Assembly: GCF_020080835.1 (NCBI RefSeq)
Contig: NC_058161.1
Span: 25,926,837-25,990,836, forward strand
DNA from: Cotesia glomerata
Taxonomy: Eukaryota; Arthropoda; Insecta; Hymenoptera; Braconidae
DNA length: 64,000 bases
Reading direction: 5' to 3'
The notes beneath the pieces were generated by a model. That model had not been told where the DNA came from. It was given only the letters and a program-made list of their open reading frames with translations, and did not search any database. Positions 31,391-43,500 of this stretch are shown here, in pieces (position 1 is the first letter of the stretch; each line of letters begins with the position of its first letter). Position numbers and translations under genes: made by a program.

Positions 31391-34300
31391 CACATTTAAG
31401 TTTTTTCAAAATCATCAAATTGAAAGAATTCAAAAAATAAAAAAAAAATAAAAAAATTTTTTAAATCAAATTTATCAACACGGAAGCGTCAGCGCCTCAC
31501 TCCTGCTCAAATATTCCTCCTAACAATACGGTATGAAATTTTACAAATTGCAGATACTATAGTAATTTTACACTGACTTATTTTTACATAGAGATGTGGA
31601 AGCATGGATTTATTTTAACATTGAAATATTTTTTCATAGATTTATTTGCGGATAGAATTAATTTACATAGAGTTATTCTTGCATGGATATATTTTTAAAA
31701 ACACAAATTTTTCATATATAAATATCCCCTAGAAATATATTATGTAATGCACCTAGTGCATCCAGCAGGTGACGCTACCTGTTATTAGAGCGCTATCTAT
31801 TATGAGAGCGCGAATTCAAATGAAATATTCAAATTAATAAATATTAAATGATTAATAGTACATTACGATATTAGGGACTTAAGTAGCCGATTATTGAACC
31901 GTGTGAAGTTAGTGCACGAGCGAAGCGAGTGCATTAAGTTCACAAAGTTCAATAATCGGCTACTTAAGTCCCGCGTAACGTACACTATTTTATAGTACAA
32001 GTGACCTAAATTCACTCTTTAAATCAAAAAACTTCAAATTAATTAAAAATTTATTAATTATAAAGACAAAAATAATGTCAGAGCAAGCAAAGCAGTAACG
32101 CTTTGTCTTTCTTTTTTTTTTTTCTCTTTCTGTTAACGATTGACCAAAGACGACTGTCTATAGCTGACATAATATTTATGTTTAAGTTTATCATTTTTAT
32201 CATTTCTAATGCATTAAAATATTAATTAAAATTCATGTAATAACTATTGAGTACAATGAGCAGCTCGGAAAGTGAATCAAACGACGATGGTGGTGATATT
32301 GTTTCAAACGATATTAGAGAAATTGTTAAAAATGTAACATTAGATTTGTTGCCTGCAAAATCTAAAAAACTTTATGTGGCACGTTACAATTTGTTTAAAA
32401 AGTGGTGTAAAGGAAAAACTAATTCGTTTTGTGAGGACGTTTAATTAGCCTATTTTGCTCATCTGTCGGAAAGCTATGCACCTTCTAGTTTATGGGCTAC
32501 TTATTCTATGTTAAAATGTACTATAAATACATTAAATAAAATAGATATCGGGAAGTACAAACGGTTAACGTTGTTTCTAAAAAAAAAATCTACAGGACAT
32601 CGATCAAAAAAATCCCTAGTTTTTTCTAAAGAAAATGTGAATAAGTTTTTAAATGAAGCACCCGATGAAGTTTATTTAGGCTACAAGGTAAGTAAGACTC
32701 GTCTTTTAAATTACCGATTCACTGATTAATTTTAATGATTTATTTTTTATTATATATTTCAGGCAGTTTTAATTTTTGGAATAGCTGGTGCACTCAGACG
32801 AGCAGAATTTATAAACTTAACGGTCGATGATGTTAAGAATTTGGATGAGTCTGTGCTGTATATTAAAATTGATGAAACTAAAAATAATGTACCAAGGTCA
32901 TTCACGATAACAGGAGAGTTTTATAATATTTGTATAAAGTATATGCAATGCAGACCAAAAGTAAATACAACTAAAAGATTTTTCTTAAAATATACAAATA
33001 GTAAATGTGTCAACCAACCAATTGGAGTTAATAAAATCCCTAAAATAGCAAAAGAAATAGCTGCCTATCTAAACTTGCCGAATCCTGAAGGGTTTACCGG
33101 TCACGCCTTCCGCAGAACTTTTGCGACGTTATTAGTTGATGCTGGTGCAGATTTAACTACGCTCCAAAGACATGGTGGATGGAAATCTAGTGGAGTTGCT
33201 TTTGGATACGTTGCTGACTCTTTAAATAATAAAAAAAAAAATTTGTGAGCAGATTAGCGATGGAATTAAATTAAATGACCGAGTCAATCATCCAATTCCT
33301 ACTTCTAGCTCAGTGACGAATCCAGAAATTACAACAGTATCGGAACAAACTCCATCTACTCGTCCATGTTCAAGTTCATCAAATGCAGAAAATGAAGACA
33401 CCTTAGGACAAAAATTAAAGTCTCAACCCCAAGATTTATTTCAAAAGGACCAAATGCGCAAGGAGATTCGCTTTGAAAAAATTTTCTACGATCCAGTTGT
33501 TGGTTTGTACGTTGAGGATTCAGCGAACATGGATGCAAAACCACCTTATGTTTTTAATAATTGTACAATTATTTTTTATGGAAATAATAGTAATTGTATT
33601 TTTAATTATTGTACTGTGAAAAATGCAGCTCAGTCTAAAATTGTATAAAAATTTAAATAATTGTTCATCAAGTATTTTTATACATTTCTTGTTATATTAT
33701 TTTAATGTTCTCATTATAATTTCAAGTATTCTAATTAATGTTATTAATATTAATTTTAATAATACGATAATTGTTCTGTGTTTATTACTGATGTATTTTA
33801 TAATGCTACAATAAATAACTAATTAAATTGTTTCAATGTTACAGAATATTTTCAACTTTATAACTTTAGATAAAAAATATATACTTCGGTATTTGGACTA
33901 ATTTATTAAGCGCTAATTTCAGTCAGTATATGTGTTTATATTTTTTTGACAGCTCAAGTTAACCATAAATATGAAAATTTATTATTCCTATTTTATTGTT
34001 TTCTCATGCTTTTTTAGATAATTACATAATATTTTTTCTTTTTTTTTTATATTTTGATGTATAAAAATATCTTTTCTAAGTTTATTATTGTCTATAAACT
34101 ATTCGTGAAATAAGTAAACGCGTGAATTAAGTAAGGTACACAATGCAATAATTCGCTAGTTAAGTCCCGTGTGAAGATTACTTAAATGTGGTTTTAAGTC
34201 ACCGTGTACTATAAAATTAGTTAAATTTTATATTCGAAGTAAATATTCAAATCATTTATTTAATGCTTTTACTCTTACCAGTTGTAATAAACATCTTTTA

Positions 34301-37300
34301 GTTAACTCTGTTTTATTTACAAAAGAAAATAAAATAAAATAAAAAAACATATTTCGGTACAAAAGGACATTGTAACCGAATTCTCAGAACCCATAAAAAG
34401 TACTTGAATAATTCAAGGACTATTTCTCGCCACATGGAACTTAAAACCCTATGAGGAAAAGTCGTAAAAGACACGTGTGAAATTCAATAGACCCTTGTTC
34501 TAAAGTAACAAAGAATAATACAAAACCATATGTAACTAAACAAAAATAAGATTGTTAAATAACATTTACTGTTAAAATCTAACTTTATATAATATTGTAG
34601 TTAAGCAAAATTAAGTTAAAATAATTAATAATTATTATCTTGTATTTAATTTATAATTAATAATTATTATTTAATTTATAATTAAACGATAATGTCTATT
34701 CTTTTATACATGATAATAATTAAATTGACATAATTTTATTAGAAAATCCGATTGTAAAATAATAGAAATAATATTTAATTCAAGTTATTAATTAGTCAAA
34801 CTCAAACATTAATCCAACATATTATAAACAATATAATATATATATTTTCATGTTATAGTTTATTATAATTTTTATTGTAATTTAATTTCAAGTTAATTAT
34901 AAGTTAATTTTTATTATAAATAGATTTTAAAAGGGTCTGTTAATAAAAATAGTTAAATAAACATAATGACTGTATTGCTAAAAGTGTATATTAGTGAAGT
35001 CTAACTTTCAGGCCGATAGGCTGAAATAAATATATATAGATATAGAGAAAATACATGTTAGTATATGATCATTTATATGTAGTAGAAAATGTGTGTGCTT
35101 ATGTATTCCTTAGAGTGGATGTATGTATGGAAGTTATGGTGGGAGAAGAACGGAATTTGAAGCTCTTCAGAAAAACTATGTAACGACACTTCTCACCGAG
35201 AGTAAGTAAAGTTTTCAATAAATAAAAATAACATGCACTAGATGGAAGCATAACACTTACATAGAAATATCTGACATAGAGCTATTTACATAGAGATATT
35301 TTGTGCACGTTTGTTACTGTGTACGGGAGAAATACTTGTCGCCGACTGTACACACAGTGAGTATGCTCCTTCTATCTAAGCTGCGTGAACATGGTCACAA
35401 GTCCCTTAGCATATTTCGGAATTCATTCTTCACCTCAAATTGAGGTCCTCAATTACAATCACTTGCAGTGCGGCCACTGATTCCCACTCTGTCATAATCT
35501 TACTTGAGTGTTTTTTAGTAAGGTTGGAAAGTAATTGCAGTAATATAATTTTGTGATTGTTTCTTTATAGTGAAAATATTATTGTCTTGATATAGTTGTT
35601 TGAGTTTACAGTATATCTAAAAGAAAAATCATGTCGGTTGATAGCAAAACAAATTTGGTTGATAAAAAAAAAGTACGAGGGTATTCTCATTTAGAGATGC
35701 ATTCAATTGTTTACACGTGGGAAATTAATGAAATTACCCATTTTCTCGAGTCTACTGAAAGTATTGAAGAAAATGTTATAAATTCACCAGAGTTTTCAAC
35801 GAGTGCTAAAGTAAAAGATTCATGATTCCTACAACTGAAAATTCAAAACGTTGATCAATCCTCAAAAAATGAATCGTGGGTTTCTTTGTCTTTAATGCCA
35901 AAAAATACAAATTTGAAAGTCCGAGCGAAGTATTTGTTATTTTTTTTGAACAATAAAAAAGAAAAAATAGTAAGCGGAGGTAAAAGTTATAATCAATCGT
36001 TAGATGCATGGATTAGTCACCATTTTGTAAATTCACCTACAGGCCGTGGTATTTCAAATTTCATGAAAATAGAGGATCTGCTACAGAAAAAAGATGAACT
36101 TCTTAAAAACGATACCTTAACAGTTTGTGTTGATCTGATTATTTATGATGAGTACGTCACACAGAATAATCCAATAACTAATTCATTAGAAGATTCTGAT
36201 GGAACATTGAACAAGGATTTTGAAAATCTTTTGATTTCTAAAAAAAATTGCGATGTGGTTATCACCGTCGGTGACGAAAAATTTGATGCTCATAAGGTTG
36301 TTTTGATAACGCGCAGCAATGTCTTTGAAGCTATGTTTGAGCACGATATGAAAGAATCAAAGACAAATGAAGTAGATATACCAGACGTTGATCCAGGAGT
36401 ATTCAGAAGAGTCCTAGAATTTATTTACACCGACAAAGTCGAGGATTTAGATATTTTTGCTGATGAATTACTAGAGGCTTCCGATAAGTATCAGCTTCAC
36501 GGACTTAAAAAAATGTGTGAAACTTCTCTATCCAAAACTTTATCTTTTAAAAACGCTGTAAGGATACTGATCTTGGCAGATCGCCACAGTGCAGAACGAT
36601 TAAATGAATTTACAATGAATTTCGTAGTCGCTCATTTGGCCGAGCTAAAAAACACTGAAGAGTTTAAACGATTGGAAAAGTCTCAAGAATCCCTTGCATA
36701 TGCTGTACTGAAAAAATTTATTGGTGAAATTTAAACTAATAACGGTATGTTACAAAAATTATTTTATTGAATAATAAACATAATCAGAGAGTTTTATTTC
36801 CTATTTTTGGTCTGAATTTTCTTTCAGAATCATTCACTGCAGCTTTTTAATCTACTAAGGACTTTTGGATCCTTTTCCGTACTGTCAAAGAATGAGAAAA
36901 ATTTCTAGTGAGATTTTTATGAGCTTTTCTTCATGAAAATTTAAAAATATCATAATAATTGGGTTTATAATAAAGTATAAATTATTGATAATTTGAACTT
37001 TAAAAAGGTATTATGAAATTGCAAAATAATCTTACTAATCACCTTAAAATTTTGTATGTTATTATTATTATTTGTATTATTGAAGAATATGATACACTTT
37101 ACGCTGAATTGACTAATTCTCTAACCCACTACAAACGTTTCTCAATAAATTTTAAAATTTTATTACCCTCAACCAAACAAAAAAGTAATTTTTCAAGAAA
37201 TGGTCTGTTTATCTTCAAATAATCGTAAATTTTTCGTAAATAGATATATCGGGAAGTTTTTTTTGTATATAAAATTTTAATTTTTTGACGTACTTTGAAG

Positions 37301-37499
37301 ACGAAATCTATACAAATCATTCTGGGCTATTTCCATGTTTTTAACTTCCCGCTAAGAAAATCTCAGAATTTCAAAAATCGGGAAGTTATTGGTTTTACTC
37401 CGTTTTACAAAAATCGAGTTTTCATCAGATCTCGACGTTTGAGGGTCACAGGAAGCTTCCCTGACTATCCCCGCGAGGGTGTCACTATGTCTGTGTGTG

Positions 37500-37530
<31 letters not shown>

Positions 37531-40500
37531 TATCTTAGGAGGGGGAATCCTTCTTACGGATTCCAGGCATAGCTGTTCGGCCTGGATATGTGGCGACTCG
37601 ACGCAGCGTCATACTAAGACTCGACGCTAACGCCCCTACCCACTAAACCCTAAACCCCTTTTCTTCTTTCCTCTAATCCCTCATGGAAACCGCCGTCAGG
37701 CATTACTTCGTGAGGGGAGGATCTAGCTACTGCTATTCCTTCTGGTGGCTAAGGTGTTATTTTTCCTTCCTTCTAGTTTCTGTCATTTGCCCTTTTTCTT
37801 TCAATGGAACGCAGCTCTGTAAGCACTTCGGTGGTAAACGTGCTTGTGGCGTTCCAGGCAGCTTCGGATGACAGCATTTCTTCTACTATTGACTCTGGTG
37901 TGATTTTCTTGTTCAGGATCTTCTCTAACTCATCACGCTGTGGGTTAAAACGAGGGCACTCAAAGAAAACGTGCTCCGCATTTTCAGCAACTCTTGGGCA
38001 AGACGGACACTCTGGGCAATCATCGTGCTTAAAGCGATAAAGGTACTCCCGGAAACAGCCGTGTCCTGACAACATCTGGTGTGTGTGTGTGTGTGTGTCA
38101 ACTTCAAAAACTAATCAGCTTTTAACCTTGAAAAACCACGTCGATCGCCACTAATCCGGTCAAAATCAGTTAATTCGTTCGAGAGATATCGTGCAGGAAA
38201 GAAAACCCAAAAAAGTGTTTTTTCGGAATTACTCTGAAATTTCTAGTTTGATCAATTCAAATTTAAAAATTTTCCATAATGCTTAAAAAATTGCGTCGAA
38301 TGCCGCCAACCGCGTGAAAATCGGTTCATTCATTCAAAAGTTATTGCGGTTTGAAAACTCAAAAAATAGTGTTTTATCAACCTTCTATCAAACTTTTGAG
38401 CTTGAAGAGCTTAAAAGTATAGAAAAGTTATCTTTTTGAGTTCGGAGAGCTTAAAACAACATTTAAATTGTATTTTTGAGCTCGAAGAGCTCAAAAACCT
38501 CGTGAATGCAATTTTAAGCGCCCAGGTATAGAATTCGCGGGAAGTTGCAGGGATGGCCTTCAGGGTCAACCGTTTTCCTAATTTTTTTTTATTCTTTTAA
38601 TAGTTACGATTTTTAATTTTTTTATCAAAAAATTTATTTTGTCATCAATTCTCAGATGTTATCAAAGTAGTGTATTTTTCTACTCTATTTTTTTTTGTTC
38701 ACCATACGTTCGGCTGGTAAAAATCAAAATGACTCTCTAAGATCTCAAAACGGGAAGATCTGATGAAAAGTTACCCGAGTCGAAATTTAGACCCTATATA
38801 GAACCCTTTAGTCCGAAATAGATGCGACTGAGAGCCCTGTAGTCCCATAGCTCCGATTTTGAACCCACAGGTCCGAACATTCACCGAGAGGTCCGATTTT
38901 GAACCCTCAAGTCCGTCAACATTAGCCTCTTCATAAATTTTTATTAACTACAATTAAATTATTCATGATATAAAAAATAAAAAATTCAAAATTCAAAGTT
39001 CAAAATTCAAAATAAAAAATAAAAAATAAAAAATTTCTTAACTGGAGAACAAAATTCTTGGTTCAAGAAAATTTTCGGGTGTCTGAAGGAAGGCCGAAGT
39101 TGTATTGGCCGAAGTAAAAATTATTCTTGAAATTCTATTCTTGGTGGAAGTCATTTTTTCTTAACAGGCGAGACCAGTGATTGCAGTTTCAATCGGTTTA
39201 GCGAAATGAATGGAAATTTTGAAAAAACGTTTTTAGAGATAATAGATAATTTAATAAACTATTTCACCACAAAGTGTTTTTTTTCAAAAATGTCATTCGT
39301 TTTGTGAAACCAATCGAGACTGCAATTACTTTGCTGTTGGGAGTGCGACAAAGATAGTTTCGTTTAACTCCGTGAGAGCAAAGCGAGAAAAAGATGGTCT
39401 CGCCTGTTAATTCAAATTATCATAAATACTTGTTACAATAAATTTTTGTATTTGATCAAGATTTTTAGATACTTTAGGAAAGCAGCGCCACTTACTTCAG
39501 TTGAGAAAAAAATTTTCTCACCTTGAGAAAATTTTTCTCTAAAATATTTGATACCCATTTTATATTATTTTAGCGTGCAATTATACATATGGAATGAAAA
39601 AAAATGATTCAATATTATTTGATCTTCCCATTTGACATGTTAATCAATCATAATGTTAGTGAAAATTTACTTCTATCGAGAAATTTAATTTTTTGGAGCA
39701 AGAGTCTCGGCCGTTCCTTTGGTGAACCAGACTTGAACCAAGACTGGCTCATCTAGCTCTGGCTATTTAATGGTGTACTAGGCTTGGGTCAAGACTGGAT
39801 AACTTAGCCTTGGCCATTCAATGGAAAATCTAAAGTTAATTAATCATTAAGTAAGAGAAGGGGGTGGGGGCAAAATGGACCTATTAAGACAAAAATGTTG
39901 AAATCCTTAATGTTTTTCTCTGGTTTTACGTTTTTTTAGTTCTTTGCCAAGTATTTGACATTAATTTATTCTGTTTATTGAAAATAAAAAATTAAAAATG
40001 TGGGGCAAAATGGGCCACCTACAGAAAATGTTTATCATATGAGTTTTTCAACTTGTCTTACTTTTTTTGGCCTTTTACTGAGTTTAGGGTATTAATTTTT
40101 TTGTGTCTATCGAAAATTAAAAAATTGAGAAAATCGAGAAATCTCAAAAAAATTACAAAAAAATTTTTTTTCAAATGTGGTTCTTTTGGAATAACTTTTA
40201 AACGGATTTACCGATCGATTCTAAAAACTAATCAGCTCTTAACATAAAAAAACCATGTTGATCGCAGCCAGCCCGATCAAAATCAGTTGATTCGTTAGTT
40301 AGTTATCGTTGTCGAAAGAAAACCAAAGAAAGTATTTTTTCGGAATTACTTCGAAATTCCTAGTTCGATCAATTTAAACTGAAAGATTCTTTGTGAGGCT
40401 TTAAAAACTGCGTGGAATGCCGCCAACCGTGTAGAAACCGGTTCATTCATTCAAAAGTTATTACAGTTTCAAAATTCAAAAAATAGAGTTTTATTAAACT

Positions 40501-43500
40501 TCTATCAGATTTTTGAGCTCGGAGAATTCAAAATGACACGAAAATTATATATATTAAAAATTGATTTTTCTATCAATTATTTAATTAAAATTTCCATCAA
40601 TAATTAAAAAATTTAATTTATTAACTGAAAAAATTTCTCTTCATCTGAAGAGAAAAATTCTTAATTTTTACAAATATAAATAATGCTGTGAAGCGGGAAA
40701 GAATAGGAGTTACGGTAATTATTACGCGAAGCGTTCCACATTCACGTAACATGATAATTGGTAGAAAAGGGTTGAGAAAGGATTGTGGAGAGGATCATCT
40801 TAATGTGAGTTTATAGAATATGTGAGAAAAAATTATTAGATAGCTCGGACTGGCATTTTTTTAAATTAATAACCATGTGTAAAAAATAGTTAATTTTCAT
40901 CAAAACACAATATTAAATAACATAAATTATATAAATATTAAACCGTCACACTTCATCATTATATAGATTTAGCTTATGAGAATGATGAGATGTATAGTAG
41001 CTCGTCGGTCGTATAGTGTAGGGGTTAGGTATCGGTCTAGCAAGGGCGCGGCTCGGGTTCGAATCTCGGATAGGACGGATGCGATTTTCACTTTATTTCT
41101 ATGATTAGCGAAAGTTAGGTTTAAATAAGAGTCAAACAGTCTGAATTTGCGTTAGCTCTACATCTAAAATCAAATAAAAAAAATGACGCTTAAAAAATTA
41201 ATTTTTTTATTATTTCTTATCAAATAGCATGAGGCAGACTTGAAAATTGACTAGGGCACAGTCCTGGTAACCATGCATGGGCCAGTCGTGGCAACTAAGG
41301 GAATTAAAATTAATTAATAAAAAAAATAACAATAAAAGAGGACTCATGGGCTCAAAATCGGATCTAATTTTTATTTTCATCAAGTCCGATTTTGAACCCT
41401 AAAGCGCCGAAAACGGAAATTTGTAGCGCTTGTGGGACCAAAACCGAACCTACTTAAACATGGAAACAGGCTCTAGTTTGAGCTCCTAAGTCCGAAATAG
41501 ATCCGACTTCAGAAGGTTCTAAATGGGCTCTAAATTTCGACTCGGGTAACTTTCGAAAATTGAGGTAAAATAAATAACTAACTATTTTTAAAAATTGTTC
41601 ATTTTCAAAGCAGGAAGTAAAAAAGTAATTTTGATCATTTTTGAACAAACCATAGGTTCCTAAAAAATTCATCTAACCTATTCTATTTTAAATAAGACAT
41701 TTTTAAAATTTGAAAAATCTATACTTTTTCCACAAACGGACCAGATGGAGAATCAATTCCTCGAATTGAGAAAACAGAATATTTCGAAATAAAAATGGAA
41801 TTAAAAAAAATATATTTTTCTTGAATCAAGTAGTTTTTTTCAGGTAAAAAAAACTCAATATATCGTGTTGACTTTAGTGACACTTAAGAAAGTTTTTTCT
41901 TACCTCAAAACTTATTTTTCCAGATTGTTTTCGTTTTATTGTATTGAATACGTAATGAGCATACTGGCTTGCATCTGTTGAATTTAAAAAATAATAGTAC
42001 AATTAATTTCATGAAAATCTTGAAGACGCAATGATAATAATTTTATTTTAACTTTTAATTTTCGAGATATCGATCTTGTAATACTTATTCGATATCTCGA
42101 TCATCAAAATAATAATTCATGCTACACAGAAAAAAAAATTAACTTGATTCAAGAGAAAAATTCTTGAACCAAGAATATAATTTTGAAGGGGGTAATTGTC
42201 TTGAATCAAGACGAAAAATTATTGAATTAAGTAAAATTTCCTTAAATCAAGAAAAATTTTCTTAAATCAAGAATTTTTCTACTCAAACCAAGAATATTGA
42301 GCTCTTCAAAAATATATACTTGATTCAAGAACTTTTTTTTTTCTGTGTATGGTAAAAGATCCCTCAGTTGGTCGGCTAAGTAGACTTTTTTTTTCAAATT
42401 AATATTTTAAGCATGAAAAAAAAAAATTCTTAAATAATCATCCGAAAGTTAAACGTAAATGGAAATAACTTAAAATCCTGACCTCCCCTCTATTGGCCTA
42501 TCTATCCCCTTTATTGGCCACCTTACTTACAAAATTTTTTAATAAAACAGTAAAAAAAATAAATCCAATAATGTAATAGTTTCAAAATAAATTATTAAAT
42601 TCAATAGATTGTTATTAAAAAATTTAATTGAAGATTTTGTGTACTAATACTTATAATTTCAAAATAAAATACAACAGACTGGCTGATAATTCATACAGAG
42701 TCAATTTTATTCTCCCGATAATTGGCCACCCTATTTTCAATACAAATTTTTCAATAATTATCAATTTTAGAATTTCTAAAATTATTTTGAACTATGCTAA
42801 TTGAGATTGTAAGAAAAAAATTGAACTATTAATGACTTTATCAATTTATAATAGTTTATTTAAAAAAATTAAAACCTTAACTTATCTACACAAAAAAAAA
42901 ATTGGTGCTGCAACAAGACGCAGTCCTTAACGTTCATTTTTATAAATTTTACACTATATGCAGTTGGAAATGAATTTAGAGTAAATTTTTATTGTAATCA
43001 CAGAGTACCAGACTGAATGAATATAAATAATTTTTAATCAATTAAAATAAGTCTCATACATAAAGTTTTTTCTTGTTGAGATTAAAGCGAATTAAAAAAC
43101 ATTTAAATTGAAAAAAATAATCAAATTTGTAAAAAACTCAAATTTTGAAGAGAAAAAAAAATTTGAATTTGAAAAGTAAACTTCAAATTTAAAAAAAAAA
43201 TTATAAATTTAAAAAAATTCCAAAATTTTTTTCAATAAAAAATTTCTTTAAAAAATTAAAATTTTTTTGAGCTCGAATTTATTTTTTTACTCGATTTTTT
43301 TTTTCATAATTTGAATTTCTCTTAAAATTGTAATTAACTTTTTGTAGGAAAAATTCTGTTGCTGCCCCAAGAAAATCTTGTTGCTGCAACAGGATTTTAT
43401 CGTGTTGCTCCCACAGGACTGCATCCTGTTGCAGCGCCTATTTTTCCGTGTGATAAGAAGTATAAATATAAAAAAAAACTCACCACCCTGTGGAAAAAAT

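Noticed and set aside
35823..35825. Selenocysteine codon in the TD-POZ protein
   Set aside because: The family has Trp at this place, and no SECIS-like hairpin is evident in the AT-rich 3' flank; a TGG to TGA change is simpler.
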